A stretch of DNA of 64,000 bases from Kappaphycus alvarezii. Taxonomy: Eukaryota; Rhodophyta; Florideophyceae; Gigartinales; Solieriaceae. Below the pieces are notes generated by a model. It saw only the letters and a program-made list of their open reading frames with translations. It did no database searches and was not told where the DNA came from. Of this stretch, positions 9,761 to 19,619 are shown piece by piece. The first letter of the stretch is position 1. Each line of letters starts with the position of its first letter. A program made the position numbers and the translations under genes. Where the stretch lies: NCBI GenBank assembly GCA_002205965.3, contig NADL03000570.1, forward strand, positions 105,327 to 169,326. Direction: 5' to 3'.

Positions 9761-10080
9761 GAAGATATTTCCTCAAGGTAAATATCTAAGTGCCATACCC
9801 ATGCCAGCCACCCATCGGCCAGGGGTGGGAATTGATGTGGCCATTATATAGATCTTTCAGAGCTACTTGTCGTATCACCCACAACCTGGAACTGTACTGA
9901 CATCTACTATGACAGCGTGTCCTAAAATGAAAAAATCAGCCGACGAATTTGCCACACTCACCCAAATTAAAAATATCTTGCAAATTCAAAAACTGTAAAA
10001 ATATCTTCCCAATTCCGATACTGTATACAATCATGGTCCTCATCTAGATTTTTTTCGTGCGCGAATTTGCGCACATCAAC
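9761..10080. repeat. LTR-adjacent repeat shared with 52466-52745
   Basis: The stretch reads CAAGGTAAATATCTAAGTGC, then CCCATCGGCC, then an AT-rich part with CCAAATTAAAAATATCTT, and is clearly related to 52466-52745. It contains no ORF. It may be the 3' internal end of a related element whose 3' LTR is now 9358-9760. Confidence 0.55.
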
Positions 10081-10158
10081 AGCGACGTCAATAAACGTAT
10101 TTTCGCATTTTGAAGTGTCGCGACTTCTTCTGTTTCGTAAAATTCGTATTTTACGAAA
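10057..10158. repeat. Cluster of short hairpins
   Basis: Three inverted repeats lie within 100 bases. GTGCGC and GCGCAC sit around GAATTT (10057-10074). GTCGCGAC (10117-10124) is a perfect 8-bp palindrome. TTTCGTAAAAT and ATTTTACGAAA (10133-10158) are perfect 11-bp arms with a TCGT loop. There is no coding signal here. Confidence 0.6.
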
Positions 10159-10222
10159 TTCTTCATCTTTAAAATACTCAAGTCACTTTCAATGTCCTAT
10201 TAAAGCCTCATTGTAGCCCGAA

Positions 10223-10974
10223 GAACCGAAGATTCTGTTGCGGATTAAAAAGGAAGTGTCCAGGTATTTCAGCTGGAATAATATTATTGAATGTTAAAAT
10301 TGCAACGGGAATGGATCTGAATGGAAACGATACACTTGTTGTTCACATGAAGGTATGCGCAGGTGAGATTCCTCGCCTTGTTCACTCTCAAATTGAATAT
10401 GGTATACGATGCGGAGCTTGGTTGAGTGATATCATCTTTATCGAAGATAAGCAAAAATTAGGATTCAAGTAATGGGATTTTGTCCATTGCAAATCGTACG
10501 CGAATAATGTTCACATTCAATTCGATTGTTTGATGTAAGTACCGCATTAAAATGTTCAGGGGTTATCAATATCGACAGATCACCAGTAATATCAACAGTT
10601 ACAATTGCATGGATGAAATCTGCGGGCATTGCCAATGTTGATAAGTAAACATGGGGAGACTAGAACACATTTTAGAGTAAGATACAATAATTTGGTAAAG
10701 TTTTAGCTCATTCGCATCTTGCATGCTCGTGAGGACGTACTTACGCCCACAAGATTAATTGATACATATAACCTTACCTATTTGCCTTTCACCCTATGAT
10801 ATATCAATGCAGTTATTGTAGTTCAGTAGAGAATAAATCGGGTTTAATACGAACTATAGCCCCATAAAAAACTCCAACAGAACCGGGATTGCTTCTCGTT
10901 ATACCTCATCCTGTCAACGATACAACAAAATATCTGGACTCTTTCTTTTTAATCCGTACCAGAATCTTCGGTTC
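10223..10974. mobile_element. Non-autonomous TIR element (MITE-like), about 750 bp
   Basis: The left end (10223-10269) and the right end (10928-10974, inverted) match over about 47 bases at roughly 90%, sharing GAACCGAAGATTCTG, CGGATTAAAAA and GTCCAG with TATTT. The interior is unrelated on the two sides and holds only a 61-codon ORF (10287-10472) with no recognisable product. No clear target-site duplication is visible. A DNA transposon derivative is the simplest reading. Confidence 0.55.
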
Positions 10975-11399
10975 AAAAAAAGTCCATACTTGCTCATAAA
11001 ATGTAGTGTAGTTCTATCAGGCGAGAAACTGATGGAATTCTCTTTTCGCGCATAAATTCCCTCCCCATACGCTTCTCCAGTCAATTTCCTTCCTTTCTTT
11101 CTCCTTCCAATTTGTTTCTCCTTGAAGCGACGAAATGTACATTTATTTATGGTCCTTTTTCCCTTTGTTTCTCTTTTTATGTGTGATTGCCTTCTTCTTC
11201 GACATTAATCCGGTTAAGATTCTCGGCTTACTGGATTTTCCTCAACCCGCAATACATTTTTCCATATTTAAGATTTCTATTTGTGATATTCCCCATAAAT
11301 TACCTTTTTCAAAGGCAATTTTCACTAATCCCTACTATAAGACCAATTTGCGCCTACATTTTCGATTCAGCAGGCCTGCCAATTTGAACAATTTGACGC

Positions 11400-12220
11400 T
11401 ATTTAAACTCATCGGGCGCTGCCTAAAATTCATCCCCGACCCGTTAACATCAAAACGCGAAAACGTACACCTCCACCCTGACAGCCATCATGCACTGACT
11501 ACCCTCTTCCCGCCTCTTTGGCAAATTCCGTCATTTCCGCATCATGTTCGACTCCCCTTTCTTCCCATTGGACCCAGGCAAAGTATACGACCAACTCAGT
11601 CGCTAAACAAGGAAGCGCCTGACGGAGCGCGTTACCAGTCGCTCGGTGGAGATCGAAGTACAGGAAGGGGTAGGAGGTACTCGGAAGAGGGGGATTGTAG
11701 GGCAAAGGAGTGCTTCAAGGAAGGACTGGTACTGGAACTGGTCTACGAGACGGAAAAAGAGGAGGGCGAGGGCAAGTCCAGGGTAGAAGAAGAGAGGGGC
11801 GAGGAAGAGCCCCGGGAAGAAGAAATGCAGGCCGAGGAAGGGTCCAGGGGAATGAGAAGAAGCCGAGGAGTCCGCCAATATAGAAGGGAAAGTCGAACCG
11901 TATCATATAGAAGGGGAAGGGACGAATTGGCTCGAACATGTAGTCCTGGCCATGGAACCCGTTGGAGGGGTGCCAGGTGAGCTGTATTCATTGCAGGAAA
12001 AGGTAAGCAACCATGGGCAATTTTCGTTCATTGACTGGTATGTATGGGGACTGCAAGGGTGGTTATGATGTCTCGACGGAAGTGTTACGTTCTGATTTAG
12101 AGGGCAAAGATTGTGAGGAGTACATTTTTCGTGTTTTCCAATCATCTTCTGCCAAATTAGCTGAGTCCACGCGAAGTCGCTTCCTGCGATTTTTGGTGAT
12201 TTTAATGTCTTCCGAGATGT
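11400..12220 (+). pseudogene. Relic of the gypsy acidic ORF with its promoter
   Basis: TATTTAAA at 11400-11407 is followed by a decayed version of the acidic ORF. ECFKEGLVLELVYETEKEEG (inside the open frame 11135-11980) matches the ESFEEWLAPELVYE region, with an Arg/Glu-rich stretch after it. At about 12045-12120 another frame reads GMYGDCKGGYD...SDLEGKDCEE, matching ICGDC...SDLENG. It is shifted and diverged, and no gag or pol is present upstream. Confidence 0.5.
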
Positions 12221-12510
12221 AAGTTTGGAAGATAGCATATATAGGCTGGATGAATTGCTTCCTTTAGGAGAAGCAAGGCAAGTTGGGAGTCAACTTCAAA
12301 CTAAAATCTTCGTTTAGCTCTAGCCTCTAAGCGAGGTGGAATATTTTGCTCCTTTGAAATTTGTTACTAGAACAGTTACTGACCTTTCGCGCCCACTCCT
12401 CAGCGTTTCTGTTAACGTCTACTGTAGCACTTTAGTAGCTCGCAACGACTCTCACTTCGGGTAGGTAGCGGTTCCGTTTTCCGTTGACGCTATTTTTACC
12501 CTACGACAAT
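12210..12510 (+). repeat. Degenerate LTR of the gypsy family
   Basis: The relic reads CATATATAGGC (TATA position), TTGCTTCCTTTAGGAGAAGC, GTTGGGAGTCAACTTC, TGTAGCACTTTAGTAGCTCG and a final TTTTTACCCTA. Each matches in order the LTR at 17161-17565. It directly follows the acidic ORF relic, so it is a 3' LTR or a solo LTR. Confidence 0.55.
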
Positions 12511-12867
12511 ACCTAAACTTCACCTCTTTGGAGGGATAGCGGATGGACCAGGAGCAGTGGTGGATGACAGCTCCTTTCTTTTGCATAGAGATTCTTGTTT
12601 AAGGTAGTCAGCTCGGGAATAGCCCGCGTTTATTTCGCAATAAGCAGCCCCCATTTTCGCTCTTTTCCTACTGTAAATAAAGATATGTTCACTACGTTGT
12701 ATTAAAGAGGGAAATCAACCGTTCAAACAGAGAGTTACTGCCGCCATAACTGTATATTTCAAAAAATAACTTCAACGGGCACCTTTGTGGCTCCATATCG
12801 ACATCTCCTCACATCGTAAATTATGTGCAACGTCCCCACAACCGGCCCATCATTACCCCAGCTTGCC
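12511..12867. other. LPMO 3' flank and unassigned DNA
   Basis: From about 12660 to 12867 the sequence is the 3' UTR side of LPMO copy 2 and aligns with 51178-51370 after copy 3. I see nothing recognisable in 12511-12660. Confidence 0.5.
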
Positions 12868-14310
12868 TCACCGCACCAGCTTGATCTCCACTTCCATTGT
12901 GTCACCCTCATCTTCCGCCATTACCATAAGAGTGAACCATCGCCCCACAATTGGCTCATCCCAGTAATTTGGCACCTTCCCCAAGTTTCCAAATAGGAGG
13001 AACGGTCTCTCAAGTTCCGTCCACACCCTAGCCCCATCCAAATAAAACGCCACCCGCGACACTTCAATTCTTGTCACTGCCTCAACTGCTACCTGCTCAT
13101 ATCTCGAGATATTCACCTCGTTCCCATTTCTCAGCGTCTCCACCACCTCACCATCTGCCACCAATACCAAATTCTCAAACACGTTCTGCATCTGACCCTC
13201 CACCCCTCCTGAAGTGACCATGGACGCCTGTGGTGTCCCACTCGCCTCCACATCCGGCCTACTCGTAACCGCCCCTGTGTGCGCTTTTCCGCCCTTAACA
13301 CCCACCGGTCCAGCCCTGGGTGCTACACTCGGCGAGGGCGTCACTGTTGGACCTGGCTCATTCGCTGCCCCCCCACTCTCTCTACCCCGGCCCACAATCT
13401 TAATATCCGCACATTGGAAGTACTCCTCCGGGAACCGATCGCTTCCACAATCTCTCTGCTCCGCAGTATATCCCCCCCTAGCACCCCCTTGTCCGAAACA
13501 ATCGCCCCACGTCTTCGGGCCAAACTCTCCTTCATAAAAGGCAACTACTCCCGGGGGATTGCACGTATTCGCCGAGCTCCAAAACCAGTGCAGAACGCAA
13601 TGCTCACATGCCATTCCCTCCGGCAATTGATATATCATCTTACTTCCGCCATAGTACTCCTGAGTATTCTCGGGTAGCGTGGCACACGGAAGGTACCACC
13701 GGCCAGGGTACTGCGGGTCGATCGGAGCGCACCGAAAGTCCATTCCCGAGTCACACGCTGCGTTTGGTGCACGTTGTAGTTGACAGCAATGGCCCTGGCG
13801 GAAACAAGTTTCAGAAATTTCTCCGCCGCACTTGTCCACGTCGCACAAATGGAGCTCAACAAAACCATTGTGATTAGCCACAATGTTCATCCACAGTTCG
13901 ATGACTGCACCTTGAGTGTAAGTAGCGGTGATCATTCCATCGCCATAGTAGCGGCCGCCCCGTCGGTGGTCCTCGATGGGGCCTTTGAGGTCGCCGCAGA
14001 CCCCGGCGCGCCAGCGGAAGTCAGGGTCTAGAGGGAGAAAGGGTGACTAGCCCTCTGGTTGGGCAGCACGTACTTGCGATCGGCCGGCGGATCCAGGGAT
14101 AGAGGCTTTGTCGCCGGCGGGAAAATGAGGCTTGTTGTCGATGGGGGTGGAGGGAAAGGTGGCGTTCAGGTTGAAACGGTTGAGGGGGTTGAGGGCGCCG
14201 CGTTGAGGGGGGTAGGATAGGAGACCGTGGGAATGGCATGGGAGAGGATGGAGGCGAAGGAGAAGGAGGGGGAGTAGGAGGGCAAGGAATCGGAGGGTGT
14301 GAGTAGGCAT
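12868..14310 (-). pseudogene. AA15-like LPMO, copy 2 (one nonsense codon)
   Basis: This is a 481-codon gene for a secreted copper monooxygenase that would oxidatively cleave polysaccharides such as chitin or cellulose. Residues 1-27 form a signal peptide (RFLALLLPLLLL), and cleavage would expose His28 (HGLLSYPPQRG), the first histidine-brace ligand. The second is His147 in IVANHNGFVELHLC. Other family features are WRAGVCGD, many cysteines, CEHCVLHWFWSSANTC and FQCADIKIVG. A Thr/Pro/Gly linker follows, then a C-terminal domain (about 375-480; VAFYLDGARVW, FLLFGNLG) that resembles bacterial carbohydrate-binding beta-sandwich modules. Codon 88 is TAG (14047-14049), where copy 3 has TGG. No intron removes it without breaking the conserved core. 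The AA15 assignment is from motif recall, not a search. Confidence 0.8.
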
Positions 14311-15097
14311 TGTTGAAAAAATTGATGAAAATTGATGATGATTGGGATGTAGGGTGATGCAGTAATGAGTATGAGGTTGAAAAGTTGGGAGTAGGAGGGC
14401 AAATGATTGTGAGTAGGAGGTAGAAGAGCGCTGGCAGTGACGGTTGCGTATCGATTTATATCAGGGAGAGGGAGGAAAATGATGTAAGCGGGAATGACGG
14501 AGAGAGGAGGTTGTCGGGACGGTCGGATGTATAGACTAGAAGTAGTTTTGGCATGTGTGTGAGGTATTGAAGCGCTGTTTTGGAATGATGCGCATCACTC
14601 CCGGGGGTGAACTTGTGGAGTAGATTGTTACAGCATATCTTTCAGACAGATACCGGCAAAATGTAGGCCTGAACGAGGCAGGTAATGGGAAGACGGGTGA
14701 CCGCGATGTTGGAGGGAAAGCCAATCCAGCCGTTTTCGAATCTTCCATCTTGCGGATCAACTTTTAGATCGTGTCGACAATACCGGGGACTCCTCTAAGT
14801 TGAGCAGATTTAGTGGACCGAAACCATTAGCTGAGAGGGCCATTTACCATTGTATTGGACTACATTGTGACTTCTTTTCAGGGGGGTGGTGGGGTTTCGG
14901 TAAACAATGATTTTTATGATTTTTATTAATGACTCCGGGTTCGCTGCCAGCCCGCAGGCCTTTGATGTCTCTGTCATCAGTCCGCACTCATCCGGGTTTC
15001 GTTCTTGTCCTCCACATGGCCCTATCTCCAAGAAAGAATCAGAGAAACTCCACCATTACCGTACTTTATGCGAATACTACGGACTGGAACTTCACCC
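13263..15097. repeat. Segmental duplication block, copy 2
   Basis: This is the direct-orientation partner of 1-1799. It is uninterrupted at the point where gypsy element 1 sits in copy 1 and continues directly into a LINE 3' fragment at about 15098. Confidence 0.85.
14455..14463 (-). promoter_or_regulatory. TATA box of LPMO copy 2
   Basis: TGATATAAA on the minus strand lies 145 bases upstream of the ATG at 14310, at the same spacing as in copies 1 and 3. Confidence 0.5.
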
Positions 15098-15470
15098 CAT
15101 GGCTGCTGATGTCTATGGTTGCATCGGACCCGGGTTTGATCAAGCTGTGCAACAAGTCGCCCACTTTCTCGCCAGCAAGTGTGGTACCTCTGTTGCCGTC
15201 GAGAAACATTCGCTCCTGGCTAGATTCGTATGCCTGATTGTCCAATACGTTGCTACGCCCGTTAATCGGCGGCGTCTTGACCAGACCACCGATTTGGCCC
15301 CTGCTGTGTAGTCCCAGGCCCTGCGCTGTATGCCGCTAGCGGTCTCCTGAGTATTGATCATTAAGGGTGATGCTTTCGTAAACAAAGGCACAATACGAAG
15401 AATCAGTAAACTGCTTTCACTCCCTCAGGGAACAGCTGACCATATTTTTCATGCATTAAAAACACCCCAA
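15098..15470 (+). pseudogene. LINE C-terminal fragment and 3' end
   Basis: The frame ending at 15311 reads MAADVYGCIGPGFDQAVQQV, then HFLASKCGTS...LLARFVCLIVQYV. This matches in pattern the C-terminal helix region of the other LINE fragments here (for example 45445-45675). The 3' UTR ends with the shared terminal motif GACCATATTTTTCATGC and ATTAAAAACACCCC (15438-15468), in the plus orientation like the ORF. The 5' part is missing. Confidence 0.45.
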
Positions 15471-15484
15471 ATTCCCCCCTTTTA

Positions 15485-15990
15485 CTGGCTTGTTTCAAAA
15501 AAAGTGATTGGCCCATTTTCTAATGATAAGTTATGTACGCTCCGGTACAAATTCACGCCGCCACATTTCGCCAAGTACGGTTACTGTAGGCGCTTCATAA
15601 ACACTCGCAGAGCGCGAGAGACATTATCATTACGGCACTTGCTGCAACCAAAACAATATCCTCCTCTCCCCCGTTGGGATTGATATTTATGGCGCCTTTG
15701 GCGACGACGGCAAGGGTTTTTTCCGCCGCCTTGCTTCCTTCGCTGCTTCCCGTCGTGGTTCCTCCCCTCAACAGGAGCTCCGCGACTTTGTTACCCGTTT
15801 TGCATTTAGTCTCCAAATAATGCAGGCGACACAGGTTTCTACCTGCCGCCCGCATCCGTAGTTAATTTTTGAGTGCCCTCCGCACGGCTCTGTGTGACAT
15901 TGTAGCACCCATAATGATCTACCACCACAAATCTACCGGGTCCCAACCCACATTTCTACCACAGTAAATTAACCCCCCATTTCCCCATTT
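15485..15990 (+). pseudogene. Second LINE-like C-terminal relic with flanking short repeats
   Basis: The frame at about 15675-15860 reads GIDIYGAFGDDGKGFFRRLA, then ASRRGSSPQQELRDFVTRFA, a pattern like C-terminal tails of RLE-type non-LTR elements (FxxDxxGxxG...RR...R.A). 15485-15532 recurs inverted at 49018-49070 (ATTGGCCCATTTTCTAAT). 15935-15983 recurs at 48030-48080 (CTACCACAGTAAATTAAC followed by CCCCCAT). These are probably ends of one repeat family. Confidence 0.35.
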
Positions 15991-16442
15991 TGTAATTTAT
16001 ACCTTTTAATGGAATCAGCTCTGTAGTGCCTACTCCGGGGGGGGGGTCTTCACGGCGGTGGGAACAACCACTTAGAGGCGCCGAGGAGTAGGATATAAAC
16101 TAATCGAAAAGAATGTCGAGCGAAAAAGGTCCTCTTCGCATCCTGGAATCCGCCCTTGACCAATCGTCCTACCCTTTTCTTTCCAAAACAAATTCTAAAA
16201 ATCTTTTCCCTTTATGAATCCAAATTCACTGTACAACTCCATTTCTATTTAATGTTTGAATATTTGGTCCTCCTCCTTCAAAGAGATGCCTTTCAATTCG
16301 TGGTCACTTCGCCTCCCAAATTCAATTCCGATATTTCATCACGCAGATTTTTGTGATGCCCCCGAATTCATGCAAATCCAAAGCCGCAGTATCGCCTCGT
16401 ACTTCTTGACCAATTTCATGTTGATTACCAAAGACATGCACC
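15991..16442. other. Unassigned AT-rich stretch
   Basis: There is no coding signal I trust. It contains a G-run at about 16038-16046. The last 100 bases lead into the promoter of the acidic ORF relic. Confidence 0.4.
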
Positions 16443-17132
16443 TATTTAAAGTACTGTAGCATTGTCGCTGAAGCATCACTCCTACTACCAACAATTCGAT
16501 AAGCTGATTTCCCTTTTTGTCAACATTCGCAACCCCGCTCACACTTTTTCCAGAAATCTGACGTCAAATCGCCCCTTTGTCCCTATCTCCAAAAAACGCC
16601 CTTCCCATCCCATCAATGGCCTCCGTCTCGCTGCCTACGGGCCAACCGATGCCGAAGACTACCTCCGGCGGCAAACGAAGAAGAAGATCATCGAGTTCGT
16701 TCGCCGCCTCTTTATAGAAGAAGAGGCGAGAAAGTTAAGTGAGGCTGAGGCTGAGAAAGTCGAGGAGGAGAGCGGGGAGTCCTTCGAGAAATGGTTAGCC
16801 CCTGAGCTGGTTTACGAGACCCAGGAGAAGGATGAGGAGAACGAGGATAGGATGGAAGATCGGTCCATGGAGGAGGTGAAAGTGCAGTTCAAGTGCAGTA
16901 ATTGGACCGCAGCTTCGAGAACTTTAGGGCGGGGCGGGAGCTAGGAATGGAGAATCAGGGGGTACCGGTCGTGTAAGTGGATAAAGATATATTTAGTGGT
17001 CTAGATATTTCAGGGGAGGCCACAGGAAGCCGCGAACCCCTCGAAGGGATATGTGTGGACTGTAAGGGTAGCATGGATATTTTGCCGGAGCTGTTCGGTT
17101 CTAGCCTTGAGAATGAAGATTGGGAGGAGTAA
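16443..17132 (+). pseudogene. Acidic accessory ORF relic with its promoter
   Basis: TATTTAAA at 16443-16450 precedes a homologue of the gypsy acidic ORF. The open frame 16462-16944 reads KKIIEFVRRLFIEEEARKLS, then ESGESFEKWLAPELVYETQE. A shifted frame then reads DKDIFSGLDIS and CVDCKGSMDILPELFGSSLE up to a stop at 17130-17132. The expected ATG near 16560 appears changed to ACG. No gag-pol lies upstream. Conservation of the termini of the protein contrasts with the variable acidic middle. Confidence 0.6.
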
Positions 17133-17160
17133 ATGTAGATATTTATTGGAAGTATCTTAT

Positions 17161-17565
17161 TGCTAGTCTCTATCGTCTGTATGATTTGTTTTAGTGCATT
17201 TTATGGTATTTAGTATGCGTTCTTGAGACTTTAGGATTAGCCGAAAAGTCGATATAAGCTGAGAAAATTGCTTCCTCCTTGAGAGAAAAAGCAAGTTGGC
17301 AGACAACTTCAAGCCCGGTCCCAAATAGTTAGGAAGTTGAGAGTCAACTTCAGACCCAAGAAGCATTTATTTTACGCTAGTCACTGAGCATAAGTGGTAT
17401 ATCCTGCCCTTTCCATACTTGCTTGTAGCCCTCTAAACTCTCTTCCATGTACACTCCTTTTTGTTCGTTCAACTACACCACAGTAGCACTTTTGTCGCTT
17501 ACAACACCTCCTTCTTGGGATAAGTGGTTCTGAGGATCTCTTCACCCGCCGATTTACCCCTATCA
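17161..17565 (+). repeat. LTR of the gypsy family (solo or 3' LTR)
   Basis: It starts TGCTAGTCTC and ends CCCCTATCA. It has a TATA box (GATATAAG, 17251-17258), and the perfect hairpin GAAGTTGAGAGTCAACTTC lies at 17333-17351. It follows the acidic ORF relic in the same orientation, as in elements 1 and 2, and is older: about 85% identical to them by eye. Confidence 0.75.
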
Positions 17566-17775
17566 AAGACACCTGGAAAGAACCTGACGGGTTGGAATGT
17601 CGTGCAGGCTAATGGTGACGCGGGTAAAGAAATCATGAAGATCTTGATTGGGGCGGGTATTACGGAGCCTAGCCGCGTGGGCGGCATGGCAGCGGAAAAA
17701 CTGAAAGCCCTCGGGTCCGAGGCCACCGTAGATGTCGACCTCTACTTAAATAAGCAGGATATCGTAGAACGGTAA
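17566..17775 (+). other. Orphan coding-like segment of unknown function
   Basis: The open frame continues from the LTR and reads GWNVVQANGDAGKEIMKILI, then GAGITEPSRVGG and DVDLYLNKQDIVER before a TAA at 17773-17775. The amino-acid composition looks coding and is faintly ankyrin-like (GDAGKEIMKILIGAG), but I do not recognise it. It is wedged between an LTR and a LINE 3' end. It could be a host exon split by the LTR or an internal piece of another repeat. Confidence 0.3.
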
Positions 17776-17787
17776 TGGGGAAGATTT

Positions 17788-18600
17788 GGGTGTTTTACTC
17801 TTGGAAGATATATCCGATCTATCCCATGGTTTTCCACACAACCACAATGGACTCAAGAAGGGTATACCGACACAGTAATGGGGAAAGAACTACGCTCCCT
17901 AAAATGCTACCTTCAGGCCAGCCATCAAGCAGGCCGCATTGGACATGACGGCTGCTGCAGCGTGCCTTTGCATTAAAACCCCTCGAACCTTTCCGTACGT
18001 CTCAAGTGCCCTCACAGCCACGTTACTTACCACGTCATTTAGCACTGCACATGCATCCGGGTGCCACCCTCCAAGAGTGGAGATTGGCACAAGCACGAGC
18101 CTACCTCTGGTGGAGGTCGCGATAAAGGATTGATATCTTCTCTGCATTGCATTTCGCGCCGCATTTATAGAGGACATCGGGTTGAAGGCCCTCACTCTTC
18201 TGTTGGAGGGAGCGAGGGGGTTTACGAATGTAACATCAAAAAAGTCGGTCCCTCCGCTGCTTCCCACTGCCTGGATGTCTGGTCTTGTGTGGTGGAGACC
18301 ATGGCGTGGCTCTACAACAGGATGAAGAGCAGTTCTTGTCAGGTCTTTCGCAAGAAGGTTTGCTTGACGACCATATCGGTTGATCCTGTGGGCTCCATGC
18401 AAGCAGTGCATGAGATGATCTCCATGTACATCGATTGTGTCTGGGCAATTCCTTCTCGAGCATGGCGTGCCAGGGTGACAAAGTGGGACTTGACAGTAGT
18501 ATTGAAGCCATACCGAGAATTCTCGAGGGTCAGTGCTTGTCTGTAGTCCGGGGCATGAGGGACAATACAGCCATTCCTTAGCTCCCGGGAGGTCCATAGA
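17788..18600 (-). pseudogene. LINE-B fragment: zinc motif, restriction-like endonuclease and 3' end
   Basis: The open frame 17899-18597 (232 codons) is the C-terminal end of a non-LTR retrotransposon protein. GDHLMHC (59-65) is part of a CCHC-type motif, and RPDI (105-108) with DVTFVNP (121-127) are the two acidic elements expected of a restriction-like endonuclease. The tail ISTLGGWHPDAC...MQRHAAAAVMSNAACLMAGL follows. The element ends at 17788 with the shared terminal motif (on the minus strand: GATATATCTTCCAAGAGTAA then AACACCC). The RT domain is absent (5' truncated, with weak continuation to about 18650). The last 380 bases are nearly identical to 44970-45350. Confidence 0.65.
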
Positions 18601-18940
18601 CGCGCGAAACGCCTACTTCCTCAAATCCCCAAGAGGAATTCGTTCTTGCACTGCTTCATGGATTGCGTCCGTCAGCGTCTTTCACGATGGTTTTTTTTTG
18701 CGAGCAAAATACACTGAACGGGATAATCTTCCAAAAGTATGTGCTCAAGGACAACCTGATCCATGCCGGCGATTGAAAACTGTTCCTCCGCCATTTTCCC
18801 GCGATTAATTACTGCTTTTCCTCTCTGATAGGGCTGCACATGACTATACCTCCTAACTAGACAGCAAGCCGACCGTCTTCGTTATTGTAGTCTGCAATGA
18901 TCCTCCAGTGCCAACAAACAGCCTCTGAACGGCGGATTCG

Positions 18941-19618
18941 TTAAACAAGTATTCTTATAATGGGGGGAAGCAGTTTTTCAATGGTAATTACCGTTCCCCG
19001 ATGTACGAATGTTTGGAGCGTTTGGCAAGGGCTGCTGTGCTGGATGAGGGGAAGGGCCGCAGTAACATAGATCGCGGTACCGGAGACCGTAGGCCCCTGG
19101 AATGTAACGTCAGCACGAAGTGTCGAAGGCGAAGAAGCAGAGGTGGAACTAGATGGGAGTGGGTGTTCCAGTAGAGTAGTAACACCAACTTCCTTGCAGG
19201 AGCGGTGCAAAGCATTGCGAAGGAAAATGTGACGGCATGTTTGACCGTGTTCGTACATGCAAGTACGAGCATGCTTACCATCGGGATCTAGAAGCGAAGC
19301 CATCTCATTAGAGCGCCTTGAGCAGACGGGACAGCTTGTGTCGCCAGGAAAGAGAGGGATACTGAGACGAAGGGAGACAGCAACAATCCACGAATGGGAG
19401 GAGAGGTACGTGCCGCAGTGAGGGTGAGAGAGACTGGAGAACACAGAACAAGAAGAGTGTTCGCAAGAAGAGGAAAAAAGGGCCCTGTCGACGTCAAGTG
19501 AAGACTGGAAAAGGAGCTCAAACTTCGAAGAAAGTAGTTTAGACGGTGATAGGGGATTGGAGGGGTTCACCAGGGAGCGGGGAATTCCAGCGCCCGTGTA
19601 CCTATTACAGCTGCTCAA
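18941..19618 (-). pseudogene. LINE C-terminal fragment with zinc motif and endonuclease
   Basis: This open frame of 225 codons reads CPVCSRRSNEMASLLDPDGK, then HARTCMYEHGQTCRHIFLRN, a Cys/His motif like that of RLE-type LINEs. It continues with a Ser-rich insert, LRADVTFQG and YVTAALP, at the position of the endonuclease acidic residues. It is diverged from LINE-A and LINE-B, and no RT is visible. Truncation at the 5' end is usual for such insertions. Confidence 0.45.
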
Positions 19619-19619
19619 C

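Noticed and set aside
13990..14200. An intron covering the TAG in LPMO copy 2
   Set aside because: In copy 3 the same codons read through as Trp in a frame conserved with the rest of the enzyme, so a nonsense mutation explains the data better.
15438..15468. The shared LINE terminal motif as a transposon terminal inverted repeat
   Set aside because: Every occurrence next to a LINE protein fragment is in 3'-end orientation, and no element carries it at both ends.
18061..18546. 161-codon plus-strand ORF
   Set aside because: Antisense to the LINE-B endonuclease frame, which has recognisable motifs.
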